Position numbers and translations under genes: made by a program | Part shown: in pieces, positions 50,825-58,715 of the stretch | Position numbering within the stretch: the first letter of the stretch is position 1 | How the letters are laid out: each line of letters begins with the position of its first letter | The notes under the pieces: generated by a model | Database searches by the model: none | Seen by the model: the letters and a program-made list of their open reading frames with translations, nothing else | What the model was told of the DNA's origin: nothing | Source: Ruminococcus sp. JC304 | GTDB lineage: Bacteria; Bacillota; Clostridia; Lachnospirales; Lachnospiraceae | Reading direction: 5' to 3' | Assembly: GCA_000285855.2 (NCBI GenBank) | Contig: HE978651.1 | Coordinates: 1,269,625-1,333,624, forward strand | DNA length: 64,000 nucleotides

Positions 50825-52570
50825 TCAGACTTCCCTGACTCCTGCCAGGGAGGGCTCTGCCATCAGAGAATAATTGGTATAGTAAACCACAAAGCCAGGC
50901 TTGGCACCTGCCGGTTTTTTTACCTGTTTTTTCTGGATATAATCAATTTCCACCTTTGGCGCAGTACGTCCTTTGGAATAATATGCCGCAAGCTGTCCTG
51001 CAATCTCAAAAATATGATCCGGCAGCTCCCCGTCCCTGGACTTTACCACAACATGGGAACCGGCCATCTTCTTCGCATGAAACCACCAGTCATTTCCTGT
51101 GGCAAACTTAAAGGTAAGTTCATCATTCTGGAAATTATTTTTCCCTACATAAATATCATAGCCATCCTCTGTGACATAGTGGAAGGGCTTGGATTTGGCC
51201 TGCATTTTCTGGCCTTTCTTCCGGTCATAATGCTTCTTGATATAGCCGCATTCGGCCAGCTCCTCCTTGATCTGGGCCAGATCGCTTTCAGCCAGCGCAA
51301 TATCCAGGGCATTGGAGATAGACTCCAGATGATCGATCTCACTTCTTGTCTCTTCAAGCTGTTCCTTAAGAGCCTCCTCCGTACGTTTCAATTTGCCATA
51401 TTTATCAAAATATTTCTTGGAATTTTCGGCAGGAGTCATGGTAGGATCCAGAGGAATGGTAACTTCTTCATTATTATAATAATTTACAGCCTTAAATGAT
51501 TTACAGCCATCTTCCAGACCATAACCATAAGTGTTGATCAGCTCCCCATAGATTTTATACTTGTCCTTTTTAGCAGTATCCTTCATCTGCTTCTCCTGCA
51601 GAATCAGCTTCTTACGGTTTCGCTCCAGGGCAGTCTGTACAATCCGGCGCAGATCTGCAGACTTCTGATGAATACGTGAAAGAGTATTCTTCTTCGCATA
51701 ATAAGTCTCCAGCATGGCAGATACACTGTCAAAGGTTTCGGCATGATACTCAGCTCCATATTGCTGAAAAAGAAACACCCCATACTCCACAGGCTCCTCA
51801 CCCCGGAACACAATGTTAGGGGTAAAATCACATTCCTTAACCTGCTCCATCAGTCTGCTGAAGGTATGGTACAGATGTACCTGGGCTGTTTCATCCAGTG
51901 ACTGCGCCGCATCACTGCCGTCAATGGAAGCCCTGTAGCAGATTTCCTCTGCAACAACAGGACTAAGTCCGGTGAGAGAAGAGTAGATCGCCCTGGAAAT
52001 ATTACAGGGCTTACTGCAGATAACCCTTATAAAATCCTCCTCACTTACAGACAGCGGATCCAGCTTATCCTGAGTTTTCGGAATAAAATATTCCCTTCCC
52101 GGAAGAACCTCCCTTACAGAACTCATATGAGAAGAAACATGCTTAATACTGTCCAGGATCATCCCCTGATCATCACAGAAAATAATATTACTGTGTTTCC
52201 CCATCAGCTCCATGATCAGAACCTTCTTACAGGGATCCCCCAGTTCGTTCAGATGCTCCAGCTCAAATTCCACCACACGCTCCAGCCCCGGCTGCCTGAT
52301 CCCGGAAATACGCGCACTGCCAATATGCTTACGCAGCAGCATACAGAAATTGGGCGCAGTCAGAGGGCTCACCTTATTCTTAGACGTAAAATAAATAAGC
52401 GGAAGCGAAGCACTGGCCGACAAAAGCAGCCTGCACTGCCCATTTGCCCCCTTCCCCGTAATCAACAACTCATCCGACTCCGGCTGAGCAATCTTATTAA
52501 ACCTGCCCCCATCCAAATTCAAATGCAGCTCCGCCACCATCGCCGCAATCGTAATTCCATCAAATGCCAT
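50825..52570 (-). CDS. rqcH: NFACT family ribosome quality-control protein (Rqc2 homologue)
   Basis: A 581-residue protein from ATG 52570 behind AGGAG. The N-terminal NFACT-N domain opens MAFDGITIAAMVAELHLNLDGGRFNKIAQP; the middle is a coiled coil (about residues 275-440); the C-terminal NFACT-R region has NDWWFHAKKMAGSHVVVKS and GRTAPKVEIDYIQKKQVKKPAGAKPG. RqcH adds alanine tails to nascent chains stalled on 50S subunits, marking them for degradation; older annotations call it a fibronectin-binding protein. The gene is single on the minus strand. Family identification is strong. Confidence 0.92.
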   Translation of the reverse strand: MAFDGITIAAMVAELHLNLDGGRFNKIAQPESDELLITGKGANGQCRLLLSASASLPLIYFTSKNKVSPLTAPNFCMLLRKHIGSARISGIRQPGLERVVEFELEHLNELGDPCKKVLIMELMGKHSNIIFCDDQGMILDSIKHVSSHMSSVREVLPGREYFIPKTQDKLDPLSVSEEDFIRVICSKPCNISRAIYSSLTGLSPVVAEEICYRASIDGSDAAQSLDETAQVHLYHTFSRLMEQVKECDFTPNIVFRGEEPVEYGVFLFQQYGAEYHAETFDSVSAMLETYYAKKNTLSRIHQKSADLRRIVQTALERNRKKLILQEKQMKDTAKKDKYKIYGELINTYGYGLEDGCKSFKAVNYYNNEEVTIPLDPTMTPAENSKKYFDKYGKLKRTEEALKEQLEETRSEIDHLESISNALDIALAESDLAQIKEELAECGYIKKHYDRKKGQKMQAKSKPFHYVTEDGYDIYVGKNNFQNDELTFKFATGNDWWFHAKKMAGSHVVVKSRDGELPDHIFEIAGQLAAYYSKGRTAPKVEIDYIQKKQVKKPAGAKPGFVVYYTNYSLMAEPSLAGVREV

Positions 52571-53060
52571 ATATACACACACTCCTAATTAATTATATTT
52601 AAGTTTATATAGTCAAGCGGATAAAATCATCCGCTTCGCTACTTGCTTATAACCGAAGATCTATAATCATATTTATGTTCACTATGCCACAGCCAGCAGG
52701 AGAAACGTCATGTCTGGGGCGCATTTGCAGGAGTTGTGTAGTTCTTAGTGCGTGGAAGACTGCGTTATGAGCCCAAAGCCTCACTGTCTGAGCGTCAGCG
52801 AGTTTGAGCTTTGGGCGAATGCACTTAGCAGTCTTTCACACACTTAGAACTACTAAACTCCGAAACCGCGCCCCAGACATGACGTTTCTCCTGCGTCCCT
52901 ATAGTATACCATACCCCACGTCTCACAATCAAGGATTCAAGCATACCCCCAAAACCACAAAAAATATTTGACTAAGATTTCATAATGAACTATAATAAAT
53001 CTGTATGTAAATTTTACACCCCAATACTTTTAAAACAGACCCACAAAGAGAGAAAAAACC
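52571..53060. other. Intergenic region with palindromic element and yicC promoter
   Basis: About 490 bp with no gene. It holds the 200-bp palindrome (52696-52895) and, to its right, AT-rich sequence that should contain the promoter of the yicC run (GACTAAGA...TATAAT near 52970-52998). Confidence 0.6.
52696..52895. repeat. 200-bp long palindromic element
   Basis: The outer 27 bases (52696-52722 and 52869-52895) are exact inverted repeats beginning GCAGGAGAAACG. Inside, a further 57 bases on each side pair imperfectly (for example GAAGACTGC with its complement and GCCCAAAGC with GCTTTGGGC), and the centre CTGAGCGTCAG closes the loop. The whole segment can fold as one hairpin. No coding frame fits. 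It resembles a miniature palindromic element; whether it is mobile or works as RNA is not known. Confidence 0.92.
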
Positions 53061-53942
53061 ATGATAAAAAGTATGACAGGTTTCGGCCGCTCAGAAGTCG
53101 TAACCGATGAACGAAAAATAACCATCGAACTCAAATCCGTCAATCACAGATATCTGGATCTGAGTATCAAAATGCCAAAGAAACTCAGCTTCCTGGAAGG
53201 CTCCATTCGAAATCTGATGAAAACCTATATCCAGAGAGGTAAGGTAGACGTCTATATCACATACGAAGATTATACCATAAACAATGGCACCCTGAAATAC
53301 AACAAAGAACTGGCAGCCGAATATATAGCCTGCCTGAAGCAGATCCAGCAGGACTTTGACCTGGACTATGACATAAAAGTCAGCACTCTCTCCCGTTATC
53401 CGGATATCCTCACTATGGAAGAACAGTCCGTAGATGAAGAAGAACTGTGGAGCATACTGGAGCCGCCGGTGCGGGAAGCCTGTGAGAAATTCATTCAGAC
53501 CCGTACCCAGGAGGGACACAACCTGGAGAAAGATCTTCTGGAGAAACTGGACGGCCTGGACAAGAAGGTTACCCGCATAGAAGAACGTTCGCCTGAGGTG
53601 GTAAATGCCTACAGGACAAAACTGGAAGCCAAGGTTTCCGAGCTTCTTGAGGACACTCAGATCGATGACAACAGGATCGCAGCAGAGGTTATTCTTTTCT
53701 CTGATAAAATCTGTAATGATGAGGAAACAGTACGTCTGCACAGTCATGTAAAAAACATGACGAAAATGCTTACCACAGAGACAGAGGGGATTGGACGAAA
53801 GCTGGACTTTATGGCACAGGAGATGAACAGAGAGGCAAATACCATCCTGTCCAAATCCAGTGATATGGAGATTTCGGATATAGCCATAGACCTGAAGACA
53901 GAAATCGAGAAAATACGGGAACAGATCCAGAATATAGAATAA
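53061..53942 (+). CDS. yicC: YicC family endoribonuclease
   Basis: A 293-residue protein: MIKSMTGFGRSEV at the start and the C-terminal GRKLDFMAQEMNREANTILSKS are defining family motifs, and the remainder fits. YicC proteins are RNases that influence small-RNA turnover. Head of the conserved Firmicute run yicC-remA-gmk-rpoZ, 9 bp before remA. Confidence 0.93.
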   Translation: MIKSMTGFGRSEVVTDERKITIELKSVNHRYLDLSIKMPKKLSFLEGSIRNLMKTYIQRGKVDVYITYEDYTINNGTLKYNKELAAEYIACLKQIQQDFDLDYDIKVSTLSRYPDILTMEEQSVDEEELWSILEPPVREACEKFIQTRTQEGHNLEKDLLEKLDGLDKKVTRIEERSPEVVNAYRTKLEAKVSELLEDTQIDDNRIAAEVILFSDKICNDEETVRLHSHVKNMTKMLTTETEGIGRKLDFMAQEMNREANTILSKSSDMEISDIAIDLKTEIEKIREQIQNIE

Positions 53943-53951
53943 AAAGGATGG

Positions 53952-54230
53952 ATGATGGTGGCCAGACTGATTAATATAGGATTTGGAAATGTAGTAAATT
54001 CACAGAAAATCGTGGCTGTGGTCAGCCCTGATGCTGCACCGGTGAAGCGTATGGTGCAGAGCGTCAGAGGAACCAGGTCATTGATCGATGCAACCCAGGG
54101 CAGGAAAACCAAAGCAGTGATCATTACCAGTGATGATTATCTGGTACTTAGCGCACTGCAGCCTGAGACCATCGCCCGCAGGTTTGCAGAAATATATGAA
54201 TATGAAGATAAGGGAGAAGTTCATGAGTAA
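53952..54230 (+). CDS. remA: RemA family extracellular matrix regulator (DUF370)
   Basis: A 92-residue DNA-binding protein: INIGFGNVVNSQKIVAVVSPDAAPVKRMV and TRSLIDATQGRKTKAVIITSDDYLVLS are hallmark RemA segments. In Bacillus it activates biofilm matrix genes; here the role is conserved by context only. The start is ATG 53952 with AAGGATGG upstream. It overlaps gmk by 8 bp. Confidence 0.93.
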   Translation: MMVARLINIGFGNVVNSQKIVAVVSPDAAPVKRMVQSVRGTRSLIDATQGRKTKAVIITSDDYLVLSALQPETIARRFAEIYEYEDKGEVHE

Positions 54231-54846
54231 AGGAATTTTAGTTGTAGTTTCCGGCTTTTCAGGTGCAGGTAAAGGCACAGTGATGAAGCGTCTTCTTGAA
54301 AAATATGATGACTATGCACTGTCTGTTTCCGTGACTACCAGAGCACCCCGCCCAGGTGAGGAAGACGGTATTGCTTACTTTTTCCGCAGCAGGGAAGAGT
54401 TTGAGCAGTTGATCAGAGAGGATGCACTGATCGAATATGCCCAGTATGTGGAGAATTATTACGGTACTCCCCGTTCTTATGTAGAAGAGCAGCTTTCAGC
54501 AGGCAGGAATGTGATTCTGGAGATTGAGATCCAGGGGGCAATGAAGGTAAAAGAAAAAATACCGGAGGCTTTACTGGTATTTGTAACTCCGCCTACAGTG
54601 GCAGAGCTGGAAAAGCGTCTCAAAGGCAGAGGAACAGAAACTGATCAGGTAATTGCAGACCGGCTGGCCAGAGCCGGAGAGGAAGCAAAAGGCATGGATC
54701 AGTATGATTATATTCTGGTTAACGATGATGTGGAGGAATGTGTGGATCATCTTCATGATATTATTGTAAGTGAGCATTCCAGAGCATCCAGAAATATTGA
54801 TTTTATTGAGGACATCCAGAGACAGACCAAAGCTTTTCAGAAATAA
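54223..54846 (+). CDS. gmk: Guanylate kinase
   Basis: A 207-residue enzyme that phosphorylates GMP to GDP. The P-loop is VVVSGFSGAGKGTVMKRLL (residues 7-25), with the GMP-binding SVTTRAPRPGEEDGIAYFF and LLVFVTPP. Start ATG 54223 inside the remA stop region, typical coupling. Upstream longer frame is remA antisense-like overlap and is not used. Confidence 0.95.
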   Translation: MSKGILVVVSGFSGAGKGTVMKRLLEKYDDYALSVSVTTRAPRPGEEDGIAYFFRSREEFEQLIREDALIEYAQYVENYYGTPRSYVEEQLSAGRNVILEIEIQGAMKVKEKIPEALLVFVTPPTVAELEKRLKGRGTETDQVIADRLARAGEEAKGMDQYDYILVNDDVEECVDHLHDIIVSEHSRASRNIDFIEDIQRQTKAFQK

Positions 54847-54892
54847 AAGATAACTATATGGCAAAGCCATTAAAAATGAAAGGAGAATATAA

Positions 54893-55255
54893 ATGATACA
54901 TCCATCTTATACAGAATTAATTGAGGCAATCAACACAAACAATGAGGACGATGATACAACAATGTCCATCAACAGCCGTTATTCCCTGGTACTTGCTGCC
55001 AGCAAACGTGCACGTCAGCTGATCGCAGGAGCAAAACCTATGGTAGCTGGTGCAGCAGGTAAAAAGCCGCTTTCTGTTGCTATTGATGAATTATATCAGG
55101 GACAGGTAAAGATCCTGGCACCTGAAGAGGAGACAGAAGAAACAGCAGAAGCTGTACAGACAGAGGCAGCTGTGGAAGAGACAGAGGCTGTGGCAGAAGC
55201 TGAGACAGAGGCAGCAGAAGAGACTGCTGCTGAAACTGAGACAGAAGAAAACTGA
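54893..55255 (+). CDS. rpoZ: RNA polymerase omega subunit with acidic C-terminal tail
   Basis: A 120-residue protein; residues 1-75 are omega, with MSINSRYSLVLAASKRARQL and KPLSVAIDELYQGQV. The rest (about 78-120) is a Glu/Ala/Thr repeat tail not present in standard omega (usual length about 70-90). Located directly after gmk as in most Firmicutes. GAAAGGAGA ribosome site. Confidence 0.93.
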   Translation: MIHPSYTELIEAINTNNEDDDTTMSINSRYSLVLAASKRARQLIAGAKPMVAGAAGKKPLSVAIDELYQGQVKILAPEEETEETAEAVQTEAAVEETEAVAEAETEAAEETAAETETEEN

Positions 55256-55267
55256 TTGGGAGATTAT

Positions 55268-56605
55268 ATGAAGCTATTATTTGTATCATTAGGCTGCGAT
55301 AAGAATCTGGTGGATTCTGAGGAAATGCTTGGACTTCTGACCAGAAAAGGATTTGAGATCGTAGATGATGAAACACTGGCAGAGGTGATCATTATCAATA
55401 CCTGCTGCTTTATTAATGATGCTAAGGAAGAGAGTGTAAATACAATCCTGGAGATGGCAGAGTATAAAAAGGCAGGAAGCTGTAAGGCTCTGATCGTCAC
55501 CGGATGTATGGCTCAGCGTTACAAAAATGAAATCACGGAAGAGGTTCCGGAGGTAGATGCAGTACTGGGAACCACTTCCTATGAGGAGATTTACAGAGCA
55601 ATCCAGGAAGCTATGGATGGGAAACAGTTTCAGGAATTCAAGAGTATTGATTATCTGCCGGAAAGCCTGGGCAGGCGTGTCCTGACTACAGGCGGCCATT
55701 TTGGATACCTGAAGATAGCAGAAGGCTGTGACAAGCACTGCACTTATTGTATTATTCCAAAGCTTAGAGGTAAATTCCGAAGTGTTCCTATGGAGCGCCT
55801 GCTCACCCAGGCCAGAGAAATGGCTGAGGAAGGTGTGAAAGAACTGATCCTGGTAGCACAGGAGACTACGGTATACGGTACGGATATTTACGGAAAAAAA
55901 TCTCTTCATGTTCTTTTGAAGGAATTGTGTAAGATCAGCGGAATCCGCTGGATCCGGGTGTTATACTGCTACCCGGAAGAGATTTATGATGAACTGATCC
56001 AGACCATGAAAGAGGAGAAAAAAATATGTCATTATCTGGATCTTCCGATCCAGCATGCCAGCGACAGGATCCTGAAGCGAATGGGAAGACGTACCACCAG
56101 GGCAGAACTGGTGGATATTGTAAATAAACTTCGGGGAGAGATTCCGGACATTGTTCTGAGAACGACTCTGATCACAGGATTTCCCGGTGAAACTGAGGAA
56201 GACCATGAGGAACTGATGGAATTTGTGGATGAAATGGAGTTTGACAGATTGGGGGTATTTACTTACTCACCTGAGGAGGATACTCCTGCTGCAGGAATGC
56301 CGGATCAGATTCCTGAGGAGATCAAGGAAGAACGAAGGGATGAGATCATGGAGCTCCAGCAGGAGATTTCTTATGATAAGGGGACTGACCGTATTGGCCA
56401 GGAGTTGCTTGTCATGATTGAGGGCAAGGTGGCGGATGAAAGTGCCTATATCGGCAGGACCTATGGAGACGCACCGAAGGTGGACGGCTATATCTTTGTG
56501 CAGACCGGGGAACTTCTGATGACCGGTGATTTTGCAAAGGTACGTGTGACCGGCGCGCTGGAATATGATTTGATAGGAGTGTTGGCAGATGAATACACCG
56601 AATAA
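55268..56605 (+). CDS. rimO: Ribosomal protein uS12 methylthiotransferase
   Basis: A 445-residue radical-SAM methylthiotransferase. The N-terminal domain binds the first cluster (FVSLGCDKNLVDSE, INTCCFINDAKEES, TGCMAQRY); Cys154, Cys158 and Cys161 in CDKHCTYC bind the radical-SAM cluster, and a C-terminal TRAM domain ends the protein. RimO adds a methylthio group to an aspartate of S12. The CDKNLVDSE loop favours RimO over MiaB. Overlaps pgsA by 17 bp. Confidence 0.95.
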   Translation: MKLLFVSLGCDKNLVDSEEMLGLLTRKGFEIVDDETLAEVIIINTCCFINDAKEESVNTILEMAEYKKAGSCKALIVTGCMAQRYKNEITEEVPEVDAVLGTTSYEEIYRAIQEAMDGKQFQEFKSIDYLPESLGRRVLTTGGHFGYLKIAEGCDKHCTYCIIPKLRGKFRSVPMERLLTQAREMAEEGVKELILVAQETTVYGTDIYGKKSLHVLLKELCKISGIRWIRVLYCYPEEIYDELIQTMKEEKKICHYLDLPIQHASDRILKRMGRRTTRAELVDIVNKLRGEIPDIVLRTTLITGFPGETEEDHEELMEFVDEMEFDRLGVFTYSPEEDTPAAGMPDQIPEEIKEERRDEIMELQQEISYDKGTDRIGQELLVMIEGKVADESAYIGRTYGDAPKVDGYIFVQTGELLMTGDFAKVRVTGALEYDLIGVLADEYTE

Positions 56606-57128
56606 ACTGACAGTGGCCAGAATGATCCTTGTACCATTTCTGGTGTTGTTTATGCTTACAGGATGGGGCGGAGAAGGAAACCGCTATATATCCCTGGCTA
56701 TTTTTGTGGTAGCCAGTGTTACAGACTGGTTTGACGGTAAGATTGCCAGAAAAAATAATCTGGTAACAAATTTTGGAAAATTTATGGACCCTCTGGCAGA
56801 CAAGCTTCTGGTCTGTTCTGCTATGATTTGTTTTATTGAGCTGGACAAGCTTCCGGCATGGATTGTGATCATCATTATCGCAAGAGAATTTATTATCAGT
56901 GGTTTCCGCCTGATCGCAGCAGAGAATGGAATTGTAATTGCTGCGAATTACTGGGGCAAGTTCAAAACTGTTTCTCAGATGATCATGATCATTCTTCTTC
57001 TGGCAGATCTGGGAGGTGTGTTTGATGTGTTGGCACAGATTTTCGTCTGGTTGTCAGTAGCTTTGACTATTATTTCTCTGATCACTTATATCTGGCAGAA
57101 CAAGAAAGTATTATCCATGCAGGATTGA
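56589..57128 (+). CDS. pgsA: CDP-diacylglycerol-glycerol-3-phosphate 3-phosphatidyltransferase
   Basis: A 179-residue membrane enzyme making phosphatidylglycerol phosphate. The CDP-alcohol phosphotransferase motif D-G-x2-A-R-x8-G-x3-D-x3-D is complete in DWFDGKIARKN and GKFMDPLADK (about residues 40-70). Four membrane helices. Downstream of rimO as in many Clostridia. Confidence 0.95.
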   Translation: MNTPNKLTVARMILVPFLVLFMLTGWGGEGNRYISLAIFVVASVTDWFDGKIARKNNLVTNFGKFMDPLADKLLVCSAMICFIELDKLPAWIVIIIIAREFIISGFRLIAAENGIVIAANYWGKFKTVSQMIMIILLLADLGGVFDVLAQIFVWLSVALTIISLITYIWQNKKVLSMQD

Positions 57129-57153
57129 TAAAATGCAGGACTGAAAAAGTAAT

Positions 57154-57450
57154 TCAGCGTATCATTTTCATTAGCTGAATTACCTTGTCAAGTTTTTGAA
57201 CCTCCTGAGGAGATTTCCCTGCTTTTAACACATCAATGATTGTTGAGATTTCACTGGCGCTGAAGTTCATACCGCTTTTCTTCCCCTGGGAGGCTGCTCC
57301 CAACAGGAAAGGCAGGAGTTCACCGGCGCCTTTTGTATTTCCCTGAGAAGCCAGGCTGCGGAGCATTTCCAGCTTGGCTTTGTCTATATCTGCAAGCTTT
57401 GGATTGTTGATCCAGTTATCATTCAAGTTATTATTTAAGGGATCCTTCAT
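57154..57450 (-). CDS. Small conserved protein of unknown function
   Basis: A 98-residue soluble protein from ATG 57450 (AAAGGAGGATT upstream). It begins DPLNNNLNDNWINNPKLAD and ends with a helical EISTIIDVLKAGKSPQEVQKLDKVIQLMK. No transmembrane segment or catalytic motif. It overlaps the preceding gene by 20 bp and is probably co-transcribed with it. I do not recognise a named family. Confidence 0.65.
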   Translation of the reverse strand: MKDPLNNNLNDNWINNPKLADIDKAKLEMLRSLASQGNTKGAGELLPFLLGAASQGKKSGMNFSASEISTIIDVLKAGKSPQEVQKLDKVIQLMKMIR

Positions 57451-57805
57451 TGGAATCCTCCTTTCTGTATTCCGGCTGGTTTATGATATTTACCATTTGA
57501 ACCATTGCCATCATATTCACAAGCTGATCCAGCTTCGACCTGGCAGGACCGTAGCAAAAGCTGCGGATATCGTTAAGCATATCCATAGGATCCGTGTCTG
57601 TGGTACTTGCAGCAGTCAGATCGGATTCGTAATTTCTTTTTCCAAAAATAGAAACTGTATTTCGAAATTCTATTGCTTTTTCATAAATAGAGAGAATCTG
57701 GCGGCTTCTGGCAGGCAGGTAAGGAATAGCAGCCTTTAGCATCTGTCCGTAATCAGTACCTGTGATCTGATCCAGAGGAGTTTGGGAAATAAAATCCTGA
57801 TTCAT
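57431..57805 (-). CDS. Conserved small protein of unknown function, pair with 57154-57450
   Basis: A 124-residue helical protein (DYGQMLKAAIPYLPARSRQIL, ARSKLDQLVNMMAMVQMVN). Ribosome site AAAAGGAG is suitable. The two small genes are coupled by overlap. Between them and the Cys-rich gene at 58166-58468 lies a gap with one small plus-strand frame. Function not recognised; possibly linked to sporulation given neighbours, but this is weak. Confidence 0.65.
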   Translation of the reverse strand: MNQDFISQTPLDQITGTDYGQMLKAAIPYLPARSRQILSIYEKAIEFRNTVSIFGKRNYESDLTAASTTDTDPMDMLNDIRSFCYGPARSKLDQLVNMMAMVQMVNIINQPEYRKEDSNEGSLK

Positions 57806-57983
57806 GATGATGCTCCTTTTTGTTTATGATTGATGACGGGGCCTGAGATTTTTGCCCCTAACAGTTTATGATCTTTGCTATCAGAATATGAAGGAATTTT
57901 GACGGGAAGTGGGTAATCGTTATGGCGAAGCAGACAGCTGTGACATATAATAAATTATAAACAGAAGGAAAGAGGAAGGGAAA

Positions 57984-58133
57984 ATGAAGGATCAGAAGGA
58001 AAAACAGATAATGGAGGGGAATTCCTTTTATGAAATAGATCTGGAGTGCGTGCGCAGGAAGGAAGAAGCTGAAAAAGGTACTGGATCTGGCTGTGACAAA
58101 CCGGATAGCCGTCCCCAAAGGCAGAGGGGTTAA
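57984..58133 (+). CDS. Possible small protein (49 residues)
   Basis: ATG 57984 with GAGGAAGGG upstream, ending at TAA 58131-58133. The product is charged (KDQKEKQIMEGNSFYEIDLE) and Asn/Glu-rich at first, then basic. The ribosome site is good but homologues are not recognised. It is antisense to nothing, standing in a 360-bp gap. Confidence 0.35.
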   Translation: MKDQKEKQIMEGNSFYEIDLECVRRKEEAEKGTGSGCDKPDSRPQRQRG

Positions 58134-58165
58134 CCTCTGCCCGGGAAGGGAAAAACGGCAGCCGG

Positions 58166-58468
58166 TCAGCAGCAGTTGTTATTGCATCCACTGCCATTGC
58201 CACACAGGCAGAGAAGAACGATAATAATCCAGCAGTTGTCATTGCATCCGCAGCTATTACCTCCGCCAAATCCATTGTTACCGCACAGGCAAAGAAGAAT
58301 GATGATCCAAAGGATATTGCTGCAGGAATTATTTCCGCAGGAGAGTCCACAGCCGTTTCCGCATCCACATCCACAGCCCATATTGCATCCACAGTTAGTG
58401 TCACAACCGGAATTACATCCGCATCCTCCTCTGTCGTCGCAGCAGTTTGTAGCAGCTAAATCACTCAT
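58166..58468 (-). CDS. Cysteine/glycine/asparagine-rich small protein with two hydrophobic cores
   Basis: A 100-residue protein with about a quarter Cys. Two similar hydrophobic segments, NILWIIILLCLCGNN and NCWIIIVLLCLCGNG, are separated by Gly/Cys/Asn-rich loops (GCGCGCGNGCGLSCGNN). This layout resembles clostridial spore-coat or membrane-associated Cys-rich proteins, but no family is certain. The start at 58468 follows GGAGG (rc of CCTCC at 58477-58481). Confidence 0.6.
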   Translation of the reverse strand: MSDLAATNCCDDRGGCGCNSGCDTNCGCNMGCGCGCGNGCGLSCGNNSCSNILWIIILLCLCGNNGFGGGNSCGCNDNCWIIIVLLCLCGNGSGCNNNCC

Positions 58469-58715
58469 GTTGATTCCTCCAGAATTTCTTTACACTCTAT
58501 CATATGTACCAGGATTAAATGTGTTACTGTTCATTTCGTTCCCAGAAACTCAAAGGTGTTGTTTGAGTAAATGTTTGAGTAAACCGAATAGAAGTTGACA
58601 TTAATAGTGGATTCAGATATAATATATGTAACAATTTTGTAAAGAATGCAAAGATTGTGAAAAACAAATGCAATAAAAAGTCGAAAAATAAGTATAAAAA
58701 GAATGGAGAGTATTC

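Noticed and set aside
58176-58598. Plus-strand His/Pro/Leu-rich 140-residue frame
   Set aside because: It is the antisense of the Cys/Gly-rich gene; codon bias and ribosome site favour the minus strand.
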